DNA of 64,000 nucleotides from assembly GCA_945957125.1 (NCBI GenBank), contig CAMFJT010000001.1, positions 1 through 64,000 on the forward strand. The letters run 5' to 3'. This DNA is from an uncultured Rhodospirillales bacterium (lineage in GTDB: Bacteria; Pseudomonadota; Alphaproteobacteria; Reyranellales; Reyranellaceae). Shown here in pieces: positions 52,663-61,447 of the stretch; within the stretch, counting starts at the first letter, position 1; each line of letters begins with the position of its first letter. Position numbers and translations under genes: made by a program. Under the pieces are notes generated by a model. The model searched no databases. It saw nothing but the letters and a program-made list of their open reading frames with translations, and had not been told where the DNA came from.

Positions 52663-52709
52663 GGATTCCTCCCCTGGCCGTTGCTTGCAGCCCTGTCGAA
52701 TGCATTGCG

Positions 52710-52723
52710 TTGAGATAAATCAA
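52710..52723. promoter_or_regulatory. FNR/FixK box
   Basis: TTGAGATAAATCAA matches TTGAN-N4-NTCAA with one deviation in each inner base. It is 48 bases upstream of the CBS-BON gene, which is followed by the intact PPK2 gene on the same strand. Confidence 0.75.
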
Positions 52724-52762
52724 TGCCGGCGGAACGCATCCTCGGGAGCGTTCTCGGCGGCG

Positions 52763-53311
52763 TCATGTCTTGCCGATCTCGCGCAGCCGGGCGCGATCCA
52801 GGATGGCGGCCTCGTCGTTTCCGCCAACGTCGATCACGCCCCATTTCTCCAGCTTGCCGAAAGCACGGCTGACGGTTTCGATCGTCAGGCCGAGATAGCC
52901 GGCGATCTGGTTGCGGTTCATCATCGGCGACAGGGGCGTCTGGGCCACGTTTCGCTCGCGGAAGAGCGCGTCCATCTCGACGAGGAAATGCGCGACGCGT
53001 TCGGCCGACTTGAGTTGCCCGAGGACCACCGTGGCCTGCCCCGTGAGCTTCAAGGCCCGCGCCAGCGCCTCTCCGATCGCCGCGGCGAGCTCCGGATTGC
53101 GCGACGCGAAGGCGTCGACCTGACGACGGTTGAACGCGCAGGCTTCGAGGTCGGTCAAGGCCTGGCCCTCGAAGGAATATTCGCCGTCCTGCTCCAGGTA
53201 GCCGACGCAGTCGCCCGGCGCGCGCAGGGCGGTGCAGCGAGGTCGGGCGAGCCGCAGACGTCGCCTCCGGGCTTGAGAGCCGAAGCGGAACTCGAGTGCA
53301 TATGAGAACAA
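52763..53311 (-). CDS. N-terminally truncated FNR-family regulator
   Basis: A 182-residue protein matching the Fnr/Crp family from the late beta roll onward (APGDCVGYLEQDGEYSF, DLEACAFNRRQ, dimer helix, HTH NQIAGYLGLTIETVSRAFGKL). It lacks the first 90-odd residues, including the N-terminal cysteine cluster; only the GDC cysteine remains. The start is a TTG at 53311 without a good ribosome-binding site, and the preceding 20-odd residues are unrelated and basic. I found no missing half in another frame. It could be a recent truncation, a pseudogene, or a dominant-negative DNA-binding protein. Confidence 0.7.
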   Translation of the reverse strand: MFSYALEFRFGSQARRRRLRLARPRCTALRAPGDCVGYLEQDGEYSFEGQALTDLEACAFNRRQVDAFASRNPELAAAIGEALARALKLTGQATVVLGQLKSAERVAHFLVEMDALFRERNVAQTPLSPMMNRNQIAGYLGLTIETVSRAFGKLEKWGVIDVGGNDEAAILDRARLREIGKT

Positions 53312-53384
53312 TTGGTGGGAATGCGCTGCCCCGTTCAGGTTGGCCCTGGTTCCTGGGGGTGACCGGCGCCACGGAACTCGGGGC

Positions 53385-53771
53385 TTAGAGGCGAGTGAAG
53401 CTGGCCGGGCCGCTGAAGGTCGTTCCGCGAACGTACGTTCCTTTGAGGGCGTTGCCGTCCAGCATCAGGCTATAGGTCCCGCCGAGCGCTGACTCGATCG
53501 TCAGGGAGGCCCCGGAGGCGATCCCCCGATTCGTCTTGGCAGGACCGGGATCGACCTTGTCGGCGAAGGTCGAGACGAACGACTGCAGCGCGAACTCCAT
53601 CCGGCCTTCGATCTGACCATCGGGCTTGATGCCCGTGATGACGATGCGGGCGGCGCCGATGCCGGCGACCTCGCCCTGCCATTGGCCGATCAGGCCGGAA
53701 GCCGGGCTTTGCGCGCGCGCGAGGGCCGGTAGCCCCGCCAGGCCGAGAATGATGTTCCTGCGTCCGATCAT
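53385..53771 (-). CDS. Small exported protein, unknown function
   Basis: A 128-residue protein with a signal peptide (MIGRRNIILGLAGLPALARA, Sec- or Tat-like) and a beta-rich mature domain with IGQWQGEVAGIGAARIVITGI, GQIEGRMEFALQ and GNALKGTYVRGTTFSGPASF. The pattern of short strands with G-x-W and G-T/S endings looks like small lipocalin-like or beta-barrel domains. It begins 23 bases after the RND permease stop codon and is likely the third gene of that operon. I do not recognise the family. Confidence 0.7.
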   Translation of the reverse strand: MIGRRNIILGLAGLPALARAQSPASGLIGQWQGEVAGIGAARIVITGIKPDGQIEGRMEFALQSFVSTFADKVDPGPAKTNRGIASGASLTIESALGGTYSLMLDGNALKGTYVRGTTFSGPASFTRL

Positions 53772-53794
53772 CGTTCATCCCCACCGGGTTGGCG

Positions 53795-56700
53795 TCATGT
53801 CGCGGCAAGAGAAGGGGCCTGCTGATCGCTCGCCGCCCGCGCGTCCTCGCGGACCCTGAACCAGGCGACGTATAGTGCCGGCAGGAACAGCACGGTCAGC
53901 ACGGTCGCGGCAACCAGGCCGCCGACCACGGCGAAGGCCATCGGCCCCCAGAACACTTCCTCCATGATCGGGATCATGCCGAGGATGGCCGCGGCGGCCG
54001 TCAGGAGGATGGGACGCAGGCGATGCTGCGTCGCCTCGACCACGGCGTCCCAGGAACGCCGCCCGAGCTTGCGGTAGTCCTCGATCTGCACGATCAGGAT
54101 CACCGAGTTGCGAATGATCATGCCGGTCAGGGCGATGATGCCGAGCGTCGCGACGAAGCCCATCGGGATGCCGCTCGGCAGCAGGATGGCGACGATGCCG
54201 AACAGGCCGAGCGGCGCCACGCTGATCACCAGGAAGAGCCGCTGGAAGCTCTCAAGCTGGACCATCAGCACGGTCAGCATGAGCATCACCATCAGCGGCA
54301 TCACGGCGATGATCGCGGTGTTGCTCTGGGCGCTCTTCTCCACCGTGCCGCCGTCCTCGATCGACGCGCCGGGGGGCAGCGCGGCGCGCAGCCGGTCGAT
54401 CTTCTCCTGCATGCGCTGGTAGACCGTCGGCGCCTGGATGCTTCCCACCACATCGGCCTGCACGGTGATGGTCGGCAGGCGGTTGCGGCGCCAGACATAT
54501 CCGTCATCGAGCGTGTACTCGATGGTCGCGACCTCGCCCAACGGCACCGTCTGACCGCCCGGAATCGGGATACGCAGCGCACGCACCGTATCGAGGCTGA
54601 CCCGCTCGGTACCTTCGGCGCGGGCCAGCACGTCGACGAGATAGATCGAATCGCGGAGCTGCGTGGCGACGACGCCGTTCAGCACGGAATTGAGCGCATC
54701 CTTCAGGGCCTGGCTGCTGAGCCCGACCCGCCGGGCCTTGTCCTGGTCGACGGCGAGGCGCAACGTCTTGTTCTTCTCGGACCAGTCGAAATTGACCGTC
54801 TGGACGTCGGGCGACTCGCGCAGCAGGGCGGCGAGCTTCTCGGCGATGTCGCGCGTCTGCTCCGCCGTCTCGCTGCCCACGCGGTATTGCACCGGCCATC
54901 CCACCGGCGGCCCGAGCTCCAGCCGCTGAACGCGGCTGACGACGTCGGGAAACTCCGCCGTCAGGGCCTTGTCGAGCCTCGCCATGACGACGTCGCGCTC
55001 CGCGAGGCCCTTTGTCACGATGACGAACTGGGCCATGAAGGCGTTGTCGAGCTGGACGTCGAGCGGCAGGTAGAAACGGATTGCGCCGCCGCCGATATAG
55101 GCCGACCACCGCACGATGTTCGGATCGTTCTCGAGCAGCTTCTGTGCCCGGTCGACCTCCTCGCGCGTGGCGTAGATCGAAGCGTTCTTGGGCAGCATCA
55201 TCGTGACCAGCACTTCCGGCCGGTCCGAGGCGGGGAAGAACTGCTTCTGCACGAACTGCGTGGCGTAGAGCGAGCCGGCGAAGATCGCCACCGTGACGAC
55301 GATCGTCGTGAGCGGCCAGCGCATGCAGCCCAGCAGCGCGGCGTTGAAGCCGCGCATGCCCATGTCGCCGATCCGGCTGGACCAGCCGCCGCCGTGGGCG
55401 TGCTTCATCTCGGACGGCAGGCAGGCCACGCCGATGACCGGCGAATAGATCACCGCCACGAACCAGGAGACGACCAGCGCGATGGCCACCACCGCGAACA
55501 GCGAGAAGCAGTAGGTGCCCGTGCCGCTCTTGGCGAAGCCGATCGGCACGAAGCCCGCGATGGTGACCAGCGTTCCGGTCAGCATCGGAAAGGCTGTGTG
55601 GGTGTAGGCGTAGACGGCCGCCTTGGTCTTCTCGACGCCCTTCTCGATCTGGGAGACCATCATCTCGACCGTGATCATCGCATCGTCGACCAGCAGGCCC
55701 AGCGCGATGATCAGCGCGCCGAGGGAGATGCGCTGCAGGCTGATCCCGGCGAACTCCATCGACAGGAAGACGATCGTGAGCACCAGCGGGATGCTGGTCG
55801 CCACCACGATCCCGGCACGGAACCCGAGGCTGACGAAGCTGACGGCGAGGACGATGGCGATCGCCTCCCACAATGCCTTGGTGAAGCCGTGGATCGACTC
55901 CTCGACCACTTCCGGCTGGTCGGAGACCTGCCGCAACTCGATGCCGATCGGGAACAGCTGGATCAGCTCGTCCGCCACCCGGTGCAGGTTCTCGCCGAAT
56001 TGCAGGACGTTGCCCCCGGGCCGCATCGAGATGCCGATGCCGACCGCCTGCCGTCCGTCGACCCGAAACATCTTGGCCGGCGGGTCGACATAAGTGCGCT
56101 CGACGTCGGCGATGCTCGAGAGCTTCACGAAGCGACCGTTCACGAACAGGTTCATGTCGCGCAGTGCCTGCTCGCCGGCGAGGGCGCCGGAGACCTCGAC
56201 AAGGATGTTCTCCGCGCGGGTGTTGACCACGCCGGAAGGCGAAAGCGCGTTCTGGGCGGCGATGGCCTGCAGGACCTGGTCGAGCGTGAAGCCGAGCTCG
56301 GCGAGCCGCTGCGGGGAGAAATGAAGGTAGATCTTCTCCGGCTGGTCGCCGAAGATCGTTATCTTGCCGACATCGCGGACGCGCTGGAATTTCGCCCGCG
56401 CCGTCTCGGCGAAATCGCGGGCTTCGCGCAGCGTGAAGCCGTCGAACGTCAGGCCGTAGATGATGCCGAAGACATCGCCGAACTCGTCGTTGAAGGATGG
56501 CCCGTCCACGCCCTGCGGCAGGGTCTGCCGGATATCCGCGACCTTCTTGCGGACCTGGTACCAGATCTCGGGGATCGTCTTCGGATCGGTCGAATCCAGC
56601 AGGTTGACGTAGACGACAGAGACCCCGGGCTTGGTATAGCTCTTGATGTAGTCGAGCGACGGCGTCTCCTCGAGCTTCTTCTCGATCCGCTCGGTCACCT

Positions 56701-56893
56701 GCTGGATGGTCTCGACCGTCGTGGCGCCGGCCCAGCGGGTCTCCACGATCATGGTCATGATCGGGAACTGCGGGTCCTCCTCGCGGCCCAGCGCGAGATA
56801 GGAGAGCACGCCCGCCGCGAGCACGACGATCATCGAGTAGACGACCAGCACCTTGTGCCGGATCGCCCATTCCGAAAGGTTCACGCCGGTCAT
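53795..56893 (-). CDS. RND-family efflux transporter permease
   Basis: A 1032-residue inner-membrane pump subunit. The N-terminus has LSEWAIRHKVLVVYSMIVVLAAGVLSY followed by EEDPQFPIMTMIVETRWAGAT. Twelve membrane helices in two halves surround two large periplasmic loops. The proton-relay region is in GLLVDDAMITVEMM. The second half has PLGLFGIVAILLPSGIPMGFVATLGIIALTG and the late FVRNS-like GMIIRNSVILIVQIED. The pattern is that of the AcrB/MdtB-like HAE group rather than metal pumps. It overlaps the adaptor gene by four bases. Confidence 0.93.
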   Translation of the reverse strand: MTGVNLSEWAIRHKVLVVYSMIVVLAAGVLSYLALGREEDPQFPIMTMIVETRWAGATTVETIQQVTERIEKKLEETPSLDYIKSYTKPGVSVVYVNLLDSTDPKTIPEIWYQVRKKVADIRQTLPQGVDGPSFNDEFGDVFGIIYGLTFDGFTLREARDFAETARAKFQRVRDVGKITIFGDQPEKIYLHFSPQRLAELGFTLDQVLQAIAAQNALSPSGVVNTRAENILVEVSGALAGEQALRDMNLFVNGRFVKLSSIADVERTYVDPPAKMFRVDGRQAVGIGISMRPGGNVLQFGENLHRVADELIQLFPIGIELRQVSDQPEVVEESIHGFTKALWEAIAIVLAVSFVSLGFRAGIVVATSIPLVLTIVFLSMEFAGISLQRISLGALIIALGLLVDDAMITVEMMVSQIEKGVEKTKAAVYAYTHTAFPMLTGTLVTIAGFVPIGFAKSGTGTYCFSLFAVVAIALVVSWFVAVIYSPVIGVACLPSEMKHAHGGGWSSRIGDMGMRGFNAALLGCMRWPLTTIVVTVAIFAGSLYATQFVQKQFFPASDRPEVLVTMMLPKNASIYATREEVDRAQKLLENDPNIVRWSAYIGGGAIRFYLPLDVQLDNAFMAQFVIVTKGLAERDVVMARLDKALTAEFPDVVSRVQRLELGPPVGWPVQYRVGSETAEQTRDIAEKLAALLRESPDVQTVNFDWSEKNKTLRLAVDQDKARRVGLSSQALKDALNSVLNGVVATQLRDSIYLVDVLARAEGTERVSLDTVRALRIPIPGGQTVPLGEVATIEYTLDDGYVWRRNRLPTITVQADVVGSIQAPTVYQRMQEKIDRLRAALPPGASIEDGGTVEKSAQSNTAIIAVMPLMVMLMLTVLMVQLESFQRLFLVISVAPLGLFGIVAILLPSGIPMGFVATLGIIALTGMIIRNSVILIVQIEDYRKLGRRSWDAVVEATQHRLRPILLTAAAAILGMIPIMEEVFWGPMAFAVVGGLVAATVLTVLFLPALYVAWFRVREDARAASDQQAPSLAAT

Positions 56894-57978
56894 CGCTTGA
56901 GATCGGCCGGAAGGCGAACCTTCTGCCCTTCCGCCAGGGAGTTCACGCCCGCGGTCACCACCACGTCGCCATGCTTGAGGCCTTCGGCAATGAGGACGGA
57001 GTCGGTGTCGAAGCGGAGGACCTTCACGGGACGCTTGGCGACCGTGGGCTCGCTGCCCTGCACCACCCAGACCGCCGGTGCGTTGCCGGTCTGCAGCACC
57101 GCGCCCGCCGGCAGGCGGATGACCTCCTCCGAGCTGACCTCGGGCCGGCCCAGCACGATCGCGCCCAGCCGCATCTGCTCCGGCGCATCCGGCAACGCAA
57201 CGCGCACGGCGTAGGTGCGCGTGACCGGATCGGCACTGGGTGCGATCTCGCGGATCGCCCCCGTGGTGGAGACCGACGGATCGCCCTTCATCGTGACCTT
57301 CACCTTGAGGCCGACATAGGCAAGGCCGATCGAGGCGTCGGCGACGGCGAACACGGCCTCGCGTTGCGAGGGGTCGGCCACCTGGATGACCGGCTGGCCC
57401 GCGGCCACGACCTGCCCGGGGTCGGCCATGGTCGCCAGCACGACACCGTCGCCGCCGGCCACGAGCTGCGTGTAGTTGAGCTGGTCGCGGGCGAAGGCGA
57501 GCTGCGCCTCGGCGTCGGCCAGCTCGTCGTGGGCCTGTTGCAGGCGCTTCTTCGTCTCCTCGTAGCGTTGCGGTGTTGCGTAGCCGCTGGCGAGGAGCTG
57601 CCGGTAGCGTGCCTCGAGCGGAACCGCCTGCTCGACCCCGGCCTGGGCCGCCCGAACCTGCGCCTCGGCGGACAGGACCTTGTTCTTCTGGTCCGCCGGA
57701 TCGACGCGCGCCAGCACCTCGCCCTTGCGGACCGTGGCGCCGGTGTCGACGAGCCGCTCGACGAGGCGGCCGCCGACCTGGAAGCCCAGGTTGGCCGTGC
57801 GCCGGGGTTCGATGTCGCCGACCGTGTCGTTGGCCGCCGACAGCTCGTTGGGCGACACGACGACCGCCCGGACCTGGCGCGCCTGGGCGGGCGGTTTCGA
57901 GGGCGACTTTGTGCAGGCGCCCGTCGCCAGCACGGACGCCAGGGCGATCAGCAGGAGGGTAGTGCGGGTTCCAGTCAT
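56890..57978 (-). CDS. RND efflux periplasmic adaptor (membrane fusion protein)
   Basis: A 362-residue lipoprotein (lipobox LATGAC, Cys22). The barrel-sandwich/lipoyl halves are seen in LGFQVGGRLVERLVDTGATVRKGEVLARVDP and APGDGVVLATMADPGQVVAAGQPVIQVAD-like segments. A coiled coil lies at about 103-170, and the beta barrel and membrane-proximal domain follow (APSADPVTRTYAVRVAL). It links the RND permease to an outer-membrane channel, which is not encoded here. An FNR box lies 56 bases upstream of the start. Confidence 0.92.
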   Translation of the reverse strand: MTGTRTTLLLIALASVLATGACTKSPSKPPAQARQVRAVVVSPNELSAANDTVGDIEPRRTANLGFQVGGRLVERLVDTGATVRKGEVLARVDPADQKNKVLSAEAQVRAAQAGVEQAVPLEARYRQLLASGYATPQRYEETKKRLQQAHDELADAEAQLAFARDQLNYTQLVAGGDGVVLATMADPGQVVAAGQPVIQVADPSQREAVFAVADASIGLAYVGLKVKVTMKGDPSVSTTGAIREIAPSADPVTRTYAVRVALPDAPEQMRLGAIVLGRPEVSSEEVIRLPAGAVLQTGNAPAVWVVQGSEPTVAKRPVKVLRFDTDSVLIAEGLKHGDVVVTAGVNSLAEGQKVRLPADLKR

Positions 57979-58033
57979 GCGGGACCGACGTTCGGGTTCG
58001 CCGACAAGCTACGTCCGAGACAGGGTGTGGGCG

Positions 58034-58047
58034 TTGACTTTAGTCAA
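58034..58047. promoter_or_regulatory. FNR/FixK box
   Basis: TTGACTTTAGTCAA is a perfect TTGAC-N4-GTCAA palindrome. It lies 56 bases upstream of the RND adaptor gene (minus strand) and about 160 bases upstream of the PPK2 gene (plus strand). Confidence 0.85.
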
Positions 58048-58148
58048 CCATCGCCGCGGCGATGCGGGCGGCAGCCGAGGTCCGTGCCGGTTGCAAAAGG
58101 AATCGCGACCGCCTCCTGCAGCGCCGTCCGGGCGCGAAGCGGAGGGCG

Positions 58149-58162
58149 TTGACATAAGTCAT
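58149..58162. promoter_or_regulatory. FNR/FixK box
   Basis: TTGACATAAGTCAT matches the FixK palindrome with one change in the last base. It is 49 bases upstream of the PPK2 start, so it probably controls that gene while the box at 58034 controls the RND operon. Confidence 0.8.
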
Positions 58163-58210
58163 GGACGGTCATCCCGATCCGACCTTCCCTGTGCCCGAGG
58201 AGACACGTCC

Positions 58211-58996
58211 ATGGCCGAGAAGCTCGATCGCAAGACGTACGAATCGGAGTTGCGCAAGCTCCAGACCGAGCTCTGCCACCTGCAAGCGTGGATCAAGGCC
58301 AAGGGCAAGCGCGCGATCATCATCCTCGAAGGGCGGGACGCGGCCGGCAAGGGCGGCACGATCAAGGCGATTGCCGAGCGCGTCAGCCCGCGCGTCTTCC
58401 GGGTGGTCGCCTTGCCGGCGCCCACCGAACGCGACCGCTCGCAGATGTACCTCCAGCGCTACATGGAGCAGTTCCCGGCGGCGGGCGAGATCGTGATCTT
58501 CGACCGCAGCTGGTACAACCGTGCCGGCGTCGAATACGTCATGGGGTTCTGCACGCCCGAGCAGCATCAGCGGTTCCTGACGCTGTGTCCGGGGATCGAG
58601 AAGCTGATCGTCGAGGACGGCATCTACCTGCTGAAGATCTGGCTGGAGGTCGGCCAGGAGCAGCAGGAGAAGCGTTTCAAGGCGCGCATAGACGACCCGA
58701 TGCGGCAGTGGAAGCTGAGTCCGATGGACGTGGAATCCTTCGGCCGGTGGTACGAATACTCCAAGGCACGCGATCTCATGTTCGAGCACACCGATACCGA
58801 GCATGCGCCTTGGTACCTGGTGAATGCCGACGACAAGCGCCGCGCCCGCCTGAACAGCATCTCCCATATCCTGTCCCGGATTCCCTACGAGCGGCTCGAT
58901 CACGAGCGGGTGAAGCTGCCGTCGCGCTCGACGAAGAGGAAGTATGACGACAAGGCATCGCTTGCCGGGCGGCGGTTCGTCGACGAGCAATACTGA
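58211..58996 (+). CDS. ppk2: Polyphosphate kinase 2, catalytically intact
   Basis: A 261-residue PPK2 without an N-terminal extension. EGRDAAGKGGT is at residues 40-50 with the catalytic Asp43. FDRSWYNRAGVEYVMGFC is the second motif, and lid residues follow. LMFEHTDTEHAPWYLVN is the C-terminal core. GAGGAGA lies 8-9 bases before the ATG. The family uses polyphosphate to phosphorylate ADP/GDP, or the reverse; subclass and direction are not visible. Thirty bases separate it from the next gene, so they may be one transcript. Confidence 0.93.
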   Translation: MAEKLDRKTYESELRKLQTELCHLQAWIKAKGKRAIIILEGRDAAGKGGTIKAIAERVSPRVFRVVALPAPTERDRSQMYLQRYMEQFPAAGEIVIFDRSWYNRAGVEYVMGFCTPEQHQRFLTLCPGIEKLIVEDGIYLLKIWLEVGQEQQEKRFKARIDDPMRQWKLSPMDVESFGRWYEYSKARDLMFEHTDTEHAPWYLVNADDKRRARLNSISHILSRIPYERLDHERVKLPSRSTKRKYDDKASLAGRRFVDEQY

Positions 58997-59026
58997 AACG
59001 CATCACGAGGAAGGCGGGAGGGCGTC

Positions 59027-59464
59027 ATGATAACGTTGCCGACGGTGAAGGACCTCAAGGCGAGAATGGCTCAGGCCGAGGGCGAGAAAGCCTCGGCCGC
59101 CGCCAAGGCGCAGGCGGCCGCGGAGGCCGAACGGCAGGCCTTCCTCGACAGGATCAGCAAGCCGTCCGGGAAGACCGACGAGGAGGTCCTGGAGAAGGCG
59201 GCGAGCATCATCGGCAATGCCGCCAGCAACGGGCTCACCTCGGTCCAGGTTTTCCGCTTTCCCAACCATCTGTGCACCGATGACGGTCGCACGATCGACC
59301 AGGGCGAGGAGGGCTGGGAGAAGACGCTGACGGGCATTCCCAAGGAGCTCTACGAATTCTGGGCGCGCCAGCTGTCGCCGCGCGGCTATCGCATCAGGTA
59401 CGAGGTGATCGACCGCCCCAAGGGTATGCGCGGAGACATCGGGGTCTTCCTCAGCTGGGATTAA
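59027..59464 (+). CDS. Small soluble hypothetical protein
   Basis: A 145-residue protein. Residues 8-45 form a charged Ala/Glu/Lys-rich helix, probably a coiled coil. The remainder (about 58-145) is globular with LTSVQVFRFPNHLC and YRIRYEVIDRPKGMRGDIGVFLSW. I do not recognise the family. GGGAGGGCG precedes the ATG. Its place directly after the PPK2 gene and before the FNR gene suggests co-regulation. Confidence 0.75.
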   Translation: MITLPTVKDLKARMAQAEGEKASAAAKAQAAAEAERQAFLDRISKPSGKTDEEVLEKAASIIGNAASNGLTSVQVFRFPNHLCTDDGRTIDQGEEGWEKTLTGIPKELYEFWARQLSPRGYRIRYEVIDRPKGMRGDIGVFLSWD

Positions 59465-59470
59465 GGGGCG

Positions 59471-60229
59471 TTGCGAGAACAAGCGCCCCCGGCGGCGGCT
59501 GCCCGTCCCGATCCAACTCGGGGCGAAGTCGCTGTCCTGCCGTGCGTGCGCTGTTCCGCCAAGTCCTCGAATGTCTGCAAGCCGCTCGACTACGAGCGGC
59601 AGAAGGAACTCTTCGGGATCGCGAAAGTCGAGAGCTGGGCCCGCAGGCAGCGGATTTTCCGCGCCGGCGATCCGATCGAGTCGATCTTCAAGGTCACCTC
59701 CGGCATGGCCGCCCTGTCGAAGGTCCTTCCCGACGGCCGGCGGCAGGTGCTCGATTTCTTCCTGCCGGGCGATCTCTGCGGCTTCTTCGAGCTGGGCAAG
59801 GTCCAAGCCTTCGATTGCGAGGCGATCACGGAGACGACGACCTGCTCGTTCGATCGCGACCGGCTGCAGCTCTTCTCGAAGCGTCATGCCGCCGTGGCGG
59901 AGGCGGTTCGGCATGCGACCGCCAACCGTCTCAAGCGGGCGGCATTGCACATGGCCGTGCTCGGCCAGCTCACCTCGACCGAGAGGGGCGCGAGCTTTCT
60001 GTGCTGCCTGGCCACCGCCTATGGCGAGCACGATGTCCGGACCAGCCCTCTGGCGTTGCCCATGAATCGCACGGACATCGCCGACTACCTGGGGCTGCGC
60101 CTCGAAACCGTCAGCCGCGCCTTCTCGCGGTTGAGGCAGCGGCGGTGCATCGAGCTCGAGAACGATGCCTTCGTGGTTACCGACCAGGCGGCACTGAGAG
60201 CGATGTCGAATTCACCCTATCTTGCCTGA
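59471..60229 (+). CDS. FNR-family [4Fe-4S] regulator
   Basis: A 252-residue Crp/Fnr protein. Three N-terminal cysteines LPCVRCSAKSSNVC (Cys25, 28, 36; C-x2-C-x7-C) and Cys103 in GDLCGFF supply the iron-sulfur ligands. The HTH TDIADYLGLRLETVSRAFSRL has E-x-x-S-R. The start is a TTG at 59471, 6 bases after the previous stop codon; the true start is uncertain. The 3' end overlaps the ackA gene by 13 bases in convergent orientation. It is the second intact FNR of this island and resembles but is not identical to the one at 46661. Confidence 0.9.
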   Translation: MREQAPPAAAARPDPTRGEVAVLPCVRCSAKSSNVCKPLDYERQKELFGIAKVESWARRQRIFRAGDPIESIFKVTSGMAALSKVLPDGRRQVLDFFLPGDLCGFFELGKVQAFDCEAITETTTCSFDRDRLQLFSKRHAAVAEAVRHATANRLKRAALHMAVLGQLTSTERGASFLCCLATAYGEHDVRTSPLALPMNRTDIADYLGLRLETVSRAFSRLRQRRCIELENDAFVVTDQAALRAMSNSPYLA

Positions 60230-61446
60230 GCCGCGTCGCCGTTGACTTGCCGCACGACCTCAAGGGTGTGGCGCGCGATCATGTGCTCCTCGTCTGTCGC
60301 GATCACCAGCACGGCGCCCCGAGCGCCCGCCGCTCCGACGTTCTGCTCGCCCGCGGTATTGCGCGCCGGGTCGATCTCCAGCCCGAGCCAGCGGCACTGG
60401 GCCACGACTTCCGCGCGCGTCCGCGCGTCGTTCTCGCCGATCCCGCCGGTGAAGACCAAGCCGTCGAGGCCGCCGAGGCCGGCGGCCAGCGATCCGATCT
60501 CGCGCACGATGCGGTAGACGAAGAGCTCGATGGCCTCGCGCGCTTCGGGTCGGTCCGACTGCCGTAGCGTGCGCATGTCGGAGGAGATGCCGGACACGCC
60601 GAGCAACCCTGACTGGCTGTAGATCAGCGTCTCGATCGCCTCGGCCGTCATGCCCCTCTGATCCATCAGGTACAGGATCACGCCCGGATCGAGCGCACCG
60701 CAGCGCGTGCCCATCATCAGCCCGTCGACGGCGGTGAAGCCCATCGTGCTGGCGACGCTGCGGCCGCCGTGCACCGCGCAGAGGCTGGCGCCGTTGCCGA
60801 GATGGGCGATGACCAGGCGGCGCGCGGCGAGGGCCGGCACCGTCTCGTTCAGGCGCGAGACGATGAACTCGTAGGACAGACCGTGGAAACCGTATCGCCG
60901 GATGCCGCCCTCGGTGAACTCGCGCGGCAGGGCGAAGGACTGGGCGAGCATGCCCTGGCTGCGGTGGAAGGCGGTATCGAAGCAGGCGACCTGGGGCAGG
61001 TGCGGAACGGCTTCGGCGATCACCCGGATCGGCGCGAGATTGTGCGGCTGATGCAGCGGCGCCAGCGGCACCAGCTCGTCGAGCGCGGCGAGGGTGGCGG
61101 CATCGACGCGCATCGGTGCGGAGAAGTGCATGCCACCGTGAACGACACGATGGCCGACCGCGTGGACCGGCCGGTCCCCGAGCACTCTCCGGCCGGCCGC
61201 CAGGACCTCGTGCGTCGCCGCGCGATGATCGAGCTCGCCGCGCTGCCATTGGCGCTCGTCGAGCACGACCCCCTCGGCATCGACGACCTTCAGCCGGGGC
61301 GCGGCATTGATCCGCTCGATCTGCCCGCGGGCGATCGGATCCAGCCGATCGTTCGCATCGTACAGCGCGAACTTCAGGCTGGAGGAGCCGGCATTGAGGA
61401 CGGCGATGCAACCTTCCCCTGGGGCGGTGTCGTCCAGCGCGGCCAT
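60217..61446 (-). CDS. ackA: Acetate kinase
   Basis: A 409-residue ASKHA-fold kinase making ATP and acetate from acetyl phosphate. CIAVLNAGSSSLKFALYD contains the first phosphate motif. AHLGNGASLCAVHGGRSVASTMGFT has the catalytic and adenosine elements, and GLMMGTRCGALDPGV and FTGGIGENDARTR follow. It lies 1 base after the phosphotransacetylase gene on the same strand and is co-transcribed with it. It is probably induced through the FNR box at 62468. Confidence 0.95.
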   Translation of the reverse strand: MAALDDTAPGEGCIAVLNAGSSSLKFALYDANDRLDPIARGQIERINAAPRLKVVDAEGVVLDERQWQRGELDHRAATHEVLAAGRRVLGDRPVHAVGHRVVHGGMHFSAPMRVDAATLAALDELVPLAPLHQPHNLAPIRVIAEAVPHLPQVACFDTAFHRSQGMLAQSFALPREFTEGGIRRYGFHGLSYEFIVSRLNETVPALAARRLVIAHLGNGASLCAVHGGRSVASTMGFTAVDGLMMGTRCGALDPGVILYLMDQRGMTAEAIETLIYSQSGLLGVSGISSDMRTLRQSDRPEAREAIELFVYRIVREIGSLAAGLGGLDGLVFTGGIGENDARTRAEVVAQCRWLGLEIDPARNTAGEQNVGAAGARGAVLVIATDEEHMIARHTLEVVRQVNGDAAQAR

Positions 61447-61447
61447 G

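Noticed and set aside
53312..53384. Missing N-terminal half of the truncated FNR in another frame
   Set aside because: The region is only about 70 bases before the neighbouring gene's end and no frame encodes the cysteine cluster or early beta roll, so a simple frameshift does not explain the loss.
54023..57214. 1063-codon open frame on the plus strand opposite the RND pump
   Set aside because: The RND permease and adaptor on the other strand have complete family motifs. This frame has the Asp/His/Arg-rich composition typical of antisense codons.
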